This document shows positions 55,057-63,687 of a DNA stretch of 64,000 bases, one piece after another (positions within the stretch are counted from its first letter, which is position 1; each line of letters opens with the position of its first letter). The position numbers were made by a program, and so were the translations under genes. The DNA comes from Streptomyces sp. RKAG293. Its GTDB lineage: Bacteria; Actinomycetota; Actinomycetes; Streptomycetales; Streptomycetaceae. Where the stretch lies: NCBI RefSeq assembly GCF_023701745.1, contig NZ_JAJOZB010000001.1:558001-622000 (forward strand). The letters are read 5' to 3'. Under the pieces are notes generated by a model. It made no database searches. It was given only the letters and a program-made list of their open reading frames with translations, and was not told where the DNA came from.

Positions 55057-56097
55057 ATGACCGAGCTCGGGGTCGCGCCCGCGATCCGATCCCAGGGAAG
55101 CGACTACGCGGAACTCATGAGGCAAGTACGAGGCGCCGGACTGCTGGAGCGCCGGGCCGCGTACTACTACGTCAAAATCGCTGTGACGGCGGCGCTGCTC
55201 GCCGCCGGGATCGCCGCGTTCGTGCTCATCGGCGACTCGTGGTGGCAGCTGGGCACCGCGGCGTACCTGGCCGCGGTCTTCGCCCAGCTCGGCTTTGTCG
55301 CCCACGATGCCGGGCACCAGCAGATCTTTCGCCGCCGACCGGCGAACGCGGTCGTCGGGCTCGTGCACGCCAACCTGCTCATCGGATTCAGCTACGGCTG
55401 GTGGGTGAGCAAGCACAATCTCCACCACGCGCATCCGAACGAGCCCGGCCGCGACCCCGACGTCGCCGCGGGCGCCATCGTGTTCACCCCGCAGGAGGCC
55501 CGCGTACTGCGGGGCCCGGCCAGGCTGCTGGCCCGCTGGCAGGTGTGGCTGTTCTTCCCGCTGCTCCTGCTGGAGAGCGCCAATCTGCACGCCCTGAGCG
55601 TGGGAGCGCTGCTGCGGCGGCGGACCAGGCACAGCAACCTCGAGTTGGGGTTGCTGCTCCTCCACGCCGCGGGATTCCTGGCCGTGGTCCTGCTCGTTCT
55701 GCCGCCCGTCAAGGCCTTGGTGTTCGTGGTCGTGCAGCAGGGTCTGTTCGGGCTCTATCTGGGGTGCGCGTTCGCTCCGAACCACAAAGGCATGCCGATG
55801 CCGGAGTCGGGCAGTTCGGACTACCTTCGCCGACAGGTCCTGACCTCGCGCAACATCCGCGGCGGACGGGTCACCGACTGGGTCCTCGGCGGGCTGAACT
55901 ACCAGATCGAGCACCACCTGTTTCCCAGCATGCCCAGGCCCAACCTCGCCCGGGTGCAGCCGCTGGTACGGGAGTTCTGTGTGCGGCACGGCATCGACTA
56001 CCTGCAGTGCGGCGCCGTGGACTCGTACCGCCAGGCACTGCGCCACCTGCGGACCGTCGCGAACGCGACGCTGCGCGCCCCCGTCACCACGACGTGA
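55057..56097 (+). CDS. Membrane fatty acid desaturase
   Basis: The product is 346 aa, with GAGGAG before the ATG. The three His boxes of membrane di-iron desaturases are present: HDAGH (83-87), HNLHH (120-124) and QIEHH (283-287). The Gln-Glu variant of the third box is typical of front-end and acyl-lipid desaturases. Hydrophobic segments flank the boxes (about 38-60, 62-80, 185-220). It introduces double bonds into membrane acyl chains using O2 and an external electron donor. No ferredoxin gene is next to it. Confidence 0.92.
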   Translation: MTELGVAPAIRSQGSDYAELMRQVRGAGLLERRAAYYYVKIAVTAALLAAGIAAFVLIGDSWWQLGTAAYLAAVFAQLGFVAHDAGHQQIFRRRPANAVVGLVHANLLIGFSYGWWVSKHNLHHAHPNEPGRDPDVAAGAIVFTPQEARVLRGPARLLARWQVWLFFPLLLLESANLHALSVGALLRRRTRHSNLELGLLLLHAAGFLAVVLLVLPPVKALVFVVVQQGLFGLYLGCAFAPNHKGMPMPESGSSDYLRRQVLTSRNIRGGRVTDWVLGGLNYQIEHHLFPSMPRPNLARVQPLVREFCVRHGIDYLQCGAVDSYRQALRHLRTVANATLRAPVTTT

Positions 56098-56125
56098 CGG
56101 TCGCGTTCGCCCCCGGCCCCGGCGT

Positions 56126-56152
56126 CACGGCGTGATCGCGCTTCACGCCGTG
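56126..56152. terminator. Hairpin between desaturase and ANTAR genes
   Basis: A perfect 10-bp stem (56126-56135 with 56143-56152) has a 7-nt loop. Its right arm overlaps the last codons of the convergent ANTAR gene. Confidence 0.7.
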
Positions 56153-56889
56153 GTGCCGGCGGCGCCATGGGGGATGGTGTCGGTGTCGAAGGTGCCGTCG
56201 GTGATGTCGCGGGCCAGGGCGGCGAGCTTCAGATTGTGGTCGCGGGCGTAGTGGCGGAACGCGGCGAAGGCGTCGTCGACGGACAGCTGCCAGCGCTCGG
56301 CAAGGATGCCCTTGACCTGCTCCAGGACGATACGGCTGGTCAGCGCGTATTGGAGTTGGCCGCGTTCGGTCTCGCTCTGGGCCAAGGTGCGCTGCTGCAG
56401 GATCGCGATCGTCGCGATGTCCGCCATGGCCTGGGCAAGGGAGACGTCCTGGTAGCCCAGAGGGCTCGGATCGGTCTGGAACAGGCTCAGGGCACCGATG
56501 ATGCGCCCGCGCAGCCTCAGCGGCAGCGCGTTCGTGGCGACGAAGCCGATCTCCTGGGCCTGGGTGGCGAACTGCGGCCAGTCGTCGGTGCTCCGGAAAT
56601 CGGTGAGGTCGATGTTGGTGCGGGGCTGCCCGCTCTGGAAGCACTCCACGCACGGGCCCTGGTCGTGCTGCGTGGCGAAGAACTCCAGCAGCCGGGTGCG
56701 CTCGTCGGAAGCGGCGAGGACCCGCAGGATGCCGTGTTCGTCCGCGAGAAGGATTCCGACGGCGGCCACGTCGAGGAGTTCCATGCACCGCACGGACAGC
56801 TGCTGCAGGAAGTCGATGACGTCGAAATCATCGATCAGGGAATCGGCGATCTCGACGAACACCCGGGAAAGTTGCTGTTCGCGGGGCAT
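56143..56889 (-). CDS. GAF-ANTAR regulator
   Basis: The product is 248 aa. A GAF sensor (about 15-165, with VGILLADEHG and HDQGPCVECFQSG) is followed by a helical linker and a C-terminal ANTAR domain (ALTSRIVLEQVKGILAERWQ, then DAFAAFRHYARDHN). ANTAR domains bind twin hairpins in RNA and act as anti-terminators. The GAF domain could sense a small molecule or redox state. It lies 5 bp after the stop of a second GAF-ANTAR gene on the same strand. Confidence 0.9.
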   Translation of the reverse strand: MPREQQLSRVFVEIADSLIDDFDVIDFLQQLSVRCMELLDVAAVGILLADEHGILRVLAASDERTRLLEFFATQHDQGPCVECFQSGQPRTNIDLTDFRSTDDWPQFATQAQEIGFVATNALPLRLRGRIIGALSLFQTDPSPLGYQDVSLAQAMADIATIAILQQRTLAQSETERGQLQYALTSRIVLEQVKGILAERWQLSVDDAFAAFRHYARDHNLKLAALARDITDGTFDTDTIPHGAAGTTA

Positions 56890-56894
56890 GGCGA

Positions 56895-57620
56895 TCAGTC
56901 CTTGTCTGCGACGGCAGGCTCAGTGCCGTCGGTGTTGGGGTCCAGGCGCAACCGCCGGGCCACGATCTCTCGGGAAATGTCGGTGATGGTGCTGCCACTG
57001 CCATAAGCATGACCCCGCAGTCGCAGCAGAGCTTGCGGCAGGGACAGACCGAGCTGGACGCTGATCATGCCGGTGGCCTGGTGCACGACGGCCTGCTGCA
57101 GTTCGTGGGAGGAATCCTGGGAGGCCCGGTCGTCGGGGTCCTGCCGGCGGGGTTCGCCGCCGCCCAGACAGCGGGCGGTCAGTGCGCGGGCCAGGACCAG
57201 GGCGTCGTCGGCCTGCCCGGGGCTCAGGGGGCCCGGAGTGCGGCGCACCGCGGTCAGCACCCCGACACGGATGGCGCCCAGGCCGATGGGGAAGCAGAAC
57301 ACCGCCCGTGCCGCCAGGCCTGCCGTCTCCATGGCCAGGGCCGGCCAGCGGTCGGGGCGCACACCGGCCAGATCCGGCACCCACACCATGATGCCGCCGC
57401 GCACGGTATCGGGGCCGGGACCTTCCCCGAGGGTGAACTGCAGATCCTCGAAGACCTGTGCGCTCTCGTCCGAGCAGGCCACCAGTTCGATGCCGGAGTC
57501 CTCCATCAGCAGGGACACCGCGAGGCCGTCCACACCCAGCGCGACCGCACCCGCCGTCATGGCATGCGCGATCCCGCCCGGCCCGTCGTCGTCGCGCAGC
57601 CGGCGCAACACGTTCCCCAT
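56895..57620 (-). CDS. Second GAF-ANTAR regulator
   Basis: The product is 241 aa from ATG 57620; a GTG at 57635 is also possible. It has a GAF domain (VDGLAVSLLMEDSGIELV, then FTLGEGPGPD) and a C-terminal ANTAR domain (QQAVVHQATGMISVQLG, then ALLRLRGHAYGSG). It shares the layout but not close sequence with its neighbour. The two are probably co-transcribed and may act on the same or nested RNA targets. Confidence 0.87.
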   Translation of the reverse strand: MGNVLRRLRDDDGPGGIAHAMTAGAVALGVDGLAVSLLMEDSGIELVACSDESAQVFEDLQFTLGEGPGPDTVRGGIMVWVPDLAGVRPDRWPALAMETAGLAARAVFCFPIGLGAIRVGVLTAVRRTPGPLSPGQADDALVLARALTARCLGGGEPRRQDPDDRASQDSSHELQQAVVHQATGMISVQLGLSLPQALLRLRGHAYGSGSTITDISREIVARRLRLDPNTDGTEPAVADKD

Positions 57621-57779
57621 GCGATCACTGATCACCCGGGGCCACCTGGCGTCGTGCCACCCAGGCCGGAGTCGCCCGCGGGCCTGCGGGACGGGCCGCC
57701 CGAGGGCCGGTGTGCGTTCCACGGTGCCGATGTGGTCACAGGACCGACTCTAGAGGTGCGGAGCCCGCTCGTGGCGGAT

Positions 57780-57838
57780 CCGCCGGACCACACGGCAGAC
57801 GGCTGCCGCCGGACCACCCGGCGGACGGCTGCCGCCGG
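57780..57838. repeat. 26-bp tandem repeat, about 2.3 copies
   Basis: A 26-bp GC-rich unit at 57780-57805 is repeated at 57806-57831 with two changes, then begins again for 7 bp. It lies between the ANTAR operon promoter region and the end of the TetR gene. No coding role. Confidence 0.75.
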
Positions 57839-57877
57839 CCGGTGCGAACAGCCCGGTCGCTCCTGGCGCGGGGCACC

Positions 57878-58498
57878 TCAGGACGACTGCGGTCGCTGCA
57901 GTCCGTCAAGGAGCAGTTCCACCAGTCGGCGGGGGTCGTAGCGGGGGTCGCTGTCCCGTCCGATGCAGAGGTTGCCGATGCCGCGCATCAACTCGTAAGC
58001 CTGCGTACCGGTCCTGATCTGGCCGGCGCCGGCCGCGGCGTCGAGCAACTGCGCGCAGACGGGCACCAGACGGTCGAGGAAGTAGCTGTGCAGCGCGTCG
58101 AAGCCGCTGCTGTCCGACTGCAGGGCGTTGGCGAGTCCGTGCTTGGTGACGAGGAAGTCGACGAAGAGGTCGACCCACTGACGGAGTGCAACGAGCGGGG
58201 AGTCGGCACCGGCCAGCAGGCTCGGGCCGGCCTCGGCGCATGCCTCGACCTGGTGGCGGTAGACGGCGACGACGAGATCCGCCCGGGTCGGGAAGTGGCG
58301 GTAGATCGTCCCCATCCCGACGCCCGCCCTGGCGGCGATCTCACGGATCGGCGCATCGACGCCGGAGGTGACGAACACCGCGGCGGCGGCGGTGAGCAGC
58401 GTCTGCCGGTTGCGCTGCGCGTCGGCCCGCTTGCCTCGGGCCGGCACCTCCCCGGACGGGCCGGCGGGCACCTCCTCGGAGGGGCTTTTCGTGGGCAT
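57878..58498 (-). CDS. TetR-family transcriptional repressor
   Basis: The product is 206 aa from ATG 58498, with AAGGAG 6 nt upstream; a GTG one codon earlier has poorer spacing. A typical TetR HTH covers residues about 50-75 (IREIAARAGVGMGTIYRHFP). The rest is helical. It diverges from an alpha/beta hydrolase gene. The intergenic region has a consensus promoter for the hydrolase and two 15-bp repeats that fit as its operators. Confidence 0.9.
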   Translation of the reverse strand: MPTKSPSEEVPAGPSGEVPARGKRADAQRNRQTLLTAAAAVFVTSGVDAPIREIAARAGVGMGTIYRHFPTRADLVVAVYRHQVEACAEAGPSLLAGADSPLVALRQWVDLFVDFLVTKHGLANALQSDSSGFDALHSYFLDRLVPVCAQLLDAAAGAGQIRTGTQAYELMRGIGNLCIGRDSDPRYDPRRLVELLLDGLQRPQSS

Positions 58499-58520
58499 CA
58501 CGCTCTCCTTCCGGCCGCCG

Positions 58521-58550
58521 TTGACAAAGCGGAACAGCGCTCCGTATATT
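58521..58550 (+). promoter_or_regulatory. Sigma-70-type promoter of the hydrolase gene
   Basis: TTGACA (58521-58526) and TATATT (58545-58550) are separated by 18 bp. The transcript should start near 58557, about 107 nt before the ATG. One operator copy fills the spacer. Confidence 0.75.
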
Positions 58551-58568
58551 AATCGGAACGTCGCTCCG
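58530..58568. promoter_or_regulatory. Twin TetR operator sites over the promoter
   Basis: CGGAACAGCGCTCCG (58530-58544) and CGGAACGTCGCTCCG (58554-58568) are imperfect palindromes with centres 24 bp apart. The first lies between -35 and -10 and the second over the start point, so bound TetR would block the promoter. Confidence 0.75.
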
Positions 58569-58663
58569 CTTTCAGTCTAGCTGAAACCGGACGCTCCCGA
58601 CCGCCTCCCCCGCCGCCATCCGAAGCGATCGACGGCAGAGGCCATCGAAGGGACCTCCGCATC

Positions 58664-59635
58664 ATGAATGCATCGGCTCACCCCACCGACACCCTCGGCT
58701 CACCCACTCCGGTCCTCTCGGTCAGCCCCGTGGTGCTGCCGGCTCCCGGCCGTGCCGTGGACCTGGAAGTGCGGGTCTCCGCACCCGTGACCGGGAGCGA
58801 CCTGCCGGTCATCCTCCTCTCCCACGGTCAGGGCCACTCGAACCACCTCTCCTCGCTGAACGGCTACGCCCCTCTCGTCAACTTCTGGGCGGCGCACGGC
58901 TTCGTCGTGATCCAGCCCACCCATCTGAGCTCCAGGGCGCTGACCCTGGATCCCGCCACCCCCGGCGCACCGATGTTCTGGCGATCGCGCGCCGAGGACA
59001 TGCGGCTCGTCCTCGACCGGCTCGACGCGATCGAGGCCGCCGTCCCGCAGCTCCGCGGGCGCCTGGACCACAGCAGGGTCGCCGTGGCCGGGCACTCGAT
59101 GGGCGGCCACACCGCGAGCCTGCTGCTGGGCGCCCGGCTCACCGATCCGGAGGACGGGACGGAGGCGAACCTGGCCGACCCCCGGATCAAGGCCGGTGTA
59201 CTGCTTGCCGCGCCAGGCCGGGGCGGCGATGCCCTCGTCGCGGCCATGGCCGAGAATCTCCCCTTCCTCCTGACCACGGACTTCTCCGGGATGACGACAC
59301 CCACGCTCGTGGTCGCCGGCGACAACGACGCCTCTGCCCACCTGACGGTCCGGGGCCCTGACTGGCACACCGATCCGTACGTCCTCTCCCCCGGCCCCAA
59401 GACCCTGCTCACCTTGTTCGGCGCGGAACACGGGCTCGGCGGAATCTCCGGATACGACGTCGCCGAGACCACGGACGAGAACCCCGAGCGGGTGGCCGTG
59501 GTCCAACTCCTCACCTGGGCCTACCTCCGCACCGAGCTCTACCCCGGGGACTCCGCCTGGAAGGCGGCCTGCGACGAACTGACGGCCGGCCCCGACCCGC
59601 TCGGCCGCGTCGAATCCAAGTCGGCCGCCGAGTAA
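58664..59635 (+). CDS. Alpha/beta hydrolase (chlorophyllase / PAF-hydrolase-like)
   Basis: The product is 323 aa. The nucleophile elbow is GHSMGG (Ser145), and the oxyanion region LLSHGQGHS precedes it. A late GAEHGLGG gives a likely catalytic His. No signal peptide is visible. The fold resembles bacterial chlorophyllase-like and acetylhydrolase-like enzymes that cleave esters. It is controlled by the divergent TetR gene, suggesting induction by an ester substrate or a toxic compound. A link to siderophore release is unlikely, given the 12-kb distance and no iron box. Confidence 0.85.
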   Translation: MNASAHPTDTLGSPTPVLSVSPVVLPAPGRAVDLEVRVSAPVTGSDLPVILLSHGQGHSNHLSSLNGYAPLVNFWAAHGFVVIQPTHLSSRALTLDPATPGAPMFWRSRAEDMRLVLDRLDAIEAAVPQLRGRLDHSRVAVAGHSMGGHTASLLLGARLTDPEDGTEANLADPRIKAGVLLAAPGRGGDALVAAMAENLPFLLTTDFSGMTTPTLVVAGDNDASAHLTVRGPDWHTDPYVLSPGPKTLLTLFGAEHGLGGISGYDVAETTDENPERVAVVQLLTWAYLRTELYPGDSAWKAACDELTAGPDPLGRVESKSAAE

Positions 59636-59666
59636 GCCAGCGGGCAATCGCCACGGCACGAAGCCG

Positions 59667-61061
59667 TCAGTGGCCTGACAGCGCGGCCCTCAGCGCGGCG
59701 TCGAGCTGGGCGGCGGTCGCATCGACGTCCGGGCGGTCCGCGGTGAGCCAGGCGTGGACGGAGGACTGGAGGATCTGGGTGAACGCGCCGTAGTACGGGG
59801 TCCGGGGCCGTTGGACCGCGCCCTGCAGCGCCTGGAGCAGAGTCACCCGGTACGCGGCTCTGTCCTGCGGCGAAGGGGTGCGCGCCGGGTCCTCGCCCGC
59901 CGTCGCCGCGCGGTGCAGCGTCTCGGCGACCTTCGGCCAGCAAGGGCGCGCGCTGCCGTCGTAGGCGGAGACGCGGGTGGCGGCGAACCCGGCGTCGAGC
60001 AGGCAGCGTTCGCTTTCCGGGGAGGTGAGGAAGTCGATCAGCGCGCGGGCGTGTGCCGCGCGCGGCGAGTCGGCTGTGACGGCAAGGTTCTGGCCGCCCA
60101 GGACCGCACTGCCGGGCAGGCGCGTCACGCTGTACGCGGTGGGCGGCAGCAGCGCGGCCAGTGAGCCGTAGCCGTACGGCCAGAAGCGCAGGAAGGCCGT
60201 CTGGCCGGCGCCGAACTGGGTGAGGCTGGCGCTCTCGTCCGAGGACCTGGCCGCGGGAAGCACATGCTCCGCGCGGGCGCCGAGTTCGACGAGACCGGCC
60301 TTGAGCTGCCGCGGGTCCGCCGTGTAGTGACCCTCCTCGTCGGTGAGGTGGACACCCACCGACTCGAACGCCTCGATGACGTTGACGGTCAGCCCCTCGT
60401 ACGCGGCGAGCTGGGTGGTCCAGCCGCCGAGGTACCCGCTCTTGCGGGGACCGGAGGGCGGAGCGCCGTCGAGCTCCTCGATGATCGCGCCGAGGGTGGA
60501 CCACTGCCACGTCGACAGGGCCGGCGGGGACAGGTCCACCCCGGCCTGCCGCAGGTAGTCGGGCCGGTAGAAGAGAAGTCCGACGTCGCTGTTGAACGGT
60601 TTGGCGTAGGTACGGCCCTTCCAGTCGGCGGTCTTGGCGACCTGCCCGATGAGGTCCGGGTCTTCGGCCTGGGTCGCGGGGACGGCGCGGATCAGACCGG
60701 CCGCCGCGAACTCCGGTATCCAGGTGATGTCCAGGTTCACCACGTCGTAGTGGGCGCTGCCGGACTGCAGCGCGCCGAGCAGCTGGCTGCGCTGCTGGTC
60801 GGCGGCGCCCGGCAGTTCGACCAGTTCGGCCTGGAGGTCGGCGGATCCCGCGTGCTGCCGGTTCCACTCCTCTATGAGGTGCTGGCGCACACCGCCGGAT
60901 CCGGTCACGTCCAGACCTGAGGCGACGACGATCGGACCGCCCGATCCCACCGCGTCGTCGTCGGGTGGCGGTCCGGGCGGTCCTCCGGACGAACAGGCGG
61001 CGGCCACGCAGACGAGCAGCGGAAGGAGCGCGGCGAGGACGCGCCGCCCGGTCCGGCTCAT
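59667..61061 (-). CDS. Extracellular solute-binding lipoprotein (family 1)
   Basis: The product is 464 aa. ATG 61061 overlaps the stop of the caspase gene (ATGA). The longer open frame upstream is shadow. A lipoprotein signal ends at AAAC followed by a Ser/Gly/Pro linker. The body matches family 1 sugar-type binding proteins (YDVVNLDITWIPEFAAAGLI, then KPFNSDVGLLFYRPDYL). No ABC permease or ATPase is adjacent, which is odd for a transport receptor. Its coupling to a caspase-like protein with its own solute-binding region suggests a sensing role. Confidence 0.85.
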   Translation of the reverse strand: MSRTGRRVLAALLPLLVCVAAACSSGGPPGPPPDDDAVGSGGPIVVASGLDVTGSGGVRQHLIEEWNRQHAGSADLQAELVELPGAADQQRSQLLGALQSGSAHYDVVNLDITWIPEFAAAGLIRAVPATQAEDPDLIGQVAKTADWKGRTYAKPFNSDVGLLFYRPDYLRQAGVDLSPPALSTWQWSTLGAIIEELDGAPPSGPRKSGYLGGWTTQLAAYEGLTVNVIEAFESVGVHLTDEEGHYTADPRQLKAGLVELGARAEHVLPAARSSDESASLTQFGAGQTAFLRFWPYGYGSLAALLPPTAYSVTRLPGSAVLGGQNLAVTADSPRAAHARALIDFLTSPESERCLLDAGFAATRVSAYDGSARPCWPKVAETLHRAATAGEDPARTPSPQDRAAYRVTLLQALQGAVQRPRTPYYGAFTQILQSSVHAWLTADRPDVDATAAQLDAALRAALSGH

Positions 61062-63682
61062 TCGGCGTCTCCTGTCCCGGTCTTCGCGACCTCGGCCGGC
61101 AGCTCCGTCGCGAGTTCGACGGCAGGGTCCAGGCAGCGGCCGCCGGTGGCCGCCGTGATCCGCTGGTTGAGCGCGACCGCGGTGCAACCGCCGCTGTGCA
61201 GCGAGACGGTGACGACGCGGCTGCGCGCTCCGGCCGCCGCGTCCTGGACGAGTGAGGTCAACGCGGCGGGCGGGATGCCCGTCGAGTCCTCGTCGTCCGT
61301 GATGAAGACGATCAGCTGGGGCCGGTCGCCGTTCTTCGCCCGGCCGCGCAGTTCGGCCAGCGCCTCGTGCAGCGCGAGGTCCGGTCTGGCGTCCTGGCGG
61401 ACGGTCGTGGCTCCCGCCACCTTCGCTTCGGCGGCCTTCCGGTCGTGGGTGCCGAACGCCAGCAGTTCGCGATGGTGCGCGCTGCCGTCCTCCACGACGG
61501 ACCAGATCCCGTACTCGTCCTTCGTCCCCAGCGAGCGCAGCGATCGTGTGAGCAGATCCTTGGCACGGCCCGGCCCGGTCCAGAAACCGTCCATGGACGA
61601 GGAGCTGTCGAGCAGATACAGGACACGGCCGGGGCCCAGCGCCTGGCGGTAGCTCTGCAAGGTCGTGTCGAGCGCGGTGCTGGAGACGTCCGGCGCCGTC
61701 GACGGCACGAGGTCGGTATGGACGGCACGGGAGTTGGCGGGGTCGGTGAGCAGCGATCCGGGGCCGGGGGTGGCGGGATGCCCCTCGCTCACCCCGCGGT
61801 AGCCGTCGCCGGTGAAGAGTTTCTGGGCGTCGGGACCCGTCAGCCAGGTGTAGAGGTCCTGTACCGCCTGGGCCCGCTCGTCGGCGTGCCGGTCGGCGCC
61901 CTTCCACATGACGTGGATGAACGGCAGATCGGCCATGGGCAGGTCGGAGGGATAGGTGGCGATCCGCTTCGACAGCGTGGCGGAGGTGCAGGTGGGGTGT
62001 CCGGGGTCGGCCGGCCCGAGGTTGAACCGGGCCATGGTCTGCTCGGGGACCAGCACGGCGGCCCGGTCCTCCAGGGCGTTGTTCGTCCCCCGCGCCAAGG
62101 CGCACATCAGGTCGTGGGCGGTTGAGGGGGACGGGCTCAGCGCCTGCACCATGCCCTGCTCGATCTCCGCCGGGGACTGTCCGGAGCCGCCGAGCGATGT
62201 GTACAGCGCGACCGTGCCGAGCAGTGCGGCGTCGGTGTACTCGGGGTCGGGCCGCAGCAGCGCCGCCTGGGACTGGGGCGCGCGCAGATGTCCGATGATC
62301 ACGCTGAGCGGGGTGCCGGTCTGGTCGGCGGCCGGCAGCGAGACGGTCCCGGGGACGGCGAGCACCAGCGGGGAGTAGGCGACCGGGCCGAGCCGGTCGA
62401 GGGTGGCAGCCTGTTGGCCCGTCTCCTTCGCCCGCTCCCAGCTGCTGCTCGCACCCGGCATCCAGATGTCGGGCTGTGCCCCCAGGTCACGCTGCGGGCG
62501 CAGGCAATCGCCGGTGGCCGGACACGTGGCGGGCGGGGACTGCCAGACCGCGGAGTTGCGGAAGGCCGTGACGGCGTCCGTGCCCTTCCCCGCGTACACC
62601 GTGATGCCGACCGCCCGGCAGCCCCCGGGCCGCTGGAGGTACGCGTCGACGGCCTTCTGGACGGTGGGCAGCGCGTCCGGGTCGGCGAGCAGTCGCAGTT
62701 CCGTCGGGGGCGCGCAGGCAGCGGCCTGACCGGAGGTGAGGGCGTAGACACCACCCGCGGCGGCCAGGGCGAGAGCGGTGAGGAGGACGGCCGCGGTACG
62801 GATGAACGCACGGTTCTTCAGCCGGTGCCGTAACCGACCGCCGGACCGGGCAGGCGCCGGGGCCGGCGGCGGTTGCCGAATCGGCGGCGGCGTGGCCGGG
62901 GGCACCGTCACCGGGACGTTCGCGGGCGAGGCGTGGGAGAGCACCACATCGTCACCGCGGCGGCGCTCGTCCGGGAGCCAGCGGTGTTCGTCCACCGCGC
63001 GGACCGGTTCCATGGCCTCCCGGACGGCGGCCACCAGGCCGGTGAAGGTGACCTTCGGCTGCCCGGGAATGCCGTCGGTCAGCAGCCGGTGCAGTTCACG
63101 GGTGAAGGGTGTGCCGTCCGCCGGACTGCCCTCGGGGATCTCCACCCCGGCCTCGGCGGCGGTGAGCACCGCGAAGTTCTGTTCGCCGTCCGGGGTGAAG
63201 TCCCGCAGGGCGTTGCCCGCGTAGCAGCAGTCCAGGATGACGACGACCCAGTCGGCCTTGGCGTGGATGAGGGAGCCCATGACGTCGTGCTGCCACGAGA
63301 TGGCGTCCACGAAGGGGTGCTCGCGGTTCTGGGTGACGCGCGAGCCGCTGACCATCAGGTGCAGGTCCGTACCGTTGCTGCGGACCAGGCCGTGCCCCGC
63401 GAAGTAGACCAGCAGCAGCCCCTCGGCCTGATCCCTGGCCTCCGAGAGCGCGGCTCGGAACGCGGTGTGGCCCAACTGCCCCTCGGGCACGATGAGATCA
63501 TCCGGAGCCAGTACCCCGGTGGCTCCGGCCGTGAGCGCCTGCCGCATCAACTGCACACTGCGCGCGACGGGAAGCAGCGGAGGCAGGTGCTCGTAGGTGT
63601 CGACGCCGAGCAGTACGGCGCGGTGCCGTTTTCCGCCGGCCCCAGCGTCGTTCCCCCGGCCGCGCGGATCGTACGGCGGCAC
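61058..63682 (-). CDS. Caspase-like protease fused to TM, solute-binding-like and vWA domains
   Basis: The product is 874 aa from GTG 63682, with GGAGG upstream. Domain 1 (about 15-225) is a caspase/metacaspase fold with catalytic His97 in YFAGHG and Cys153 in DCCYAG. A Pro-rich linker and one membrane helix (about 295-318) follow. The outer part has a solute-binding-like domain (about 330-650) and a C-terminal vWA domain with DSSSSMDG. The caspase therefore lies inside the cell and the sensor outside. It fits what is called 'caspase, EACC1-associated type', and an EACC1-like gene lies 5 bp upstream. It is probably a transmembrane trigger of proteolysis or cell death; this is inference. Confidence 0.85.
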   Translation of the reverse strand: MPPYDPRGRGNDAGAGGKRHRAVLLGVDTYEHLPPLLPVARSVQLMRQALTAGATGVLAPDDLIVPEGQLGHTAFRAALSEARDQAEGLLLVYFAGHGLVRSNGTDLHLMVSGSRVTQNREHPFVDAISWQHDVMGSLIHAKADWVVVILDCCYAGNALRDFTPDGEQNFAVLTAAEAGVEIPEGSPADGTPFTRELHRLLTDGIPGQPKVTFTGLVAAVREAMEPVRAVDEHRWLPDERRRGDDVVLSHASPANVPVTVPPATPPPIRQPPPAPAPARSGGRLRHRLKNRAFIRTAAVLLTALALAAAGGVYALTSGQAAACAPPTELRLLADPDALPTVQKAVDAYLQRPGGCRAVGITVYAGKGTDAVTAFRNSAVWQSPPATCPATGDCLRPQRDLGAQPDIWMPGASSSWERAKETGQQAATLDRLGPVAYSPLVLAVPGTVSLPAADQTGTPLSVIIGHLRAPQSQAALLRPDPEYTDAALLGTVALYTSLGGSGQSPAEIEQGMVQALSPSPSTAHDLMCALARGTNNALEDRAAVLVPEQTMARFNLGPADPGHPTCTSATLSKRIATYPSDLPMADLPFIHVMWKGADRHADERAQAVQDLYTWLTGPDAQKLFTGDGYRGVSEGHPATPGPGSLLTDPANSRAVHTDLVPSTAPDVSSTALDTTLQSYRQALGPGRVLYLLDSSSSMDGFWTGPGRAKDLLTRSLRSLGTKDEYGIWSVVEDGSAHHRELLAFGTHDRKAAEAKVAGATTVRQDARPDLALHEALAELRGRAKNGDRPQLIVFITDDEDSTGIPPAALTSLVQDAAAGARSRVVTVSLHSGGCTAVALNQRITAATGGRCLDPAVELATELPAEVAKTGTGDAE

Positions 63683-63687
63683 AGCGG

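Noticed and set aside
57780..57838. CRISPR-like array
   Set aside because: Repeat units are directly adjacent without spacers and there are no cas genes in the window.
58664..59635. Hydrolase as the missing siderophore-releasing esterase
   Set aside because: It is 12 kb from the locus, has no iron box and has its own TetR control.
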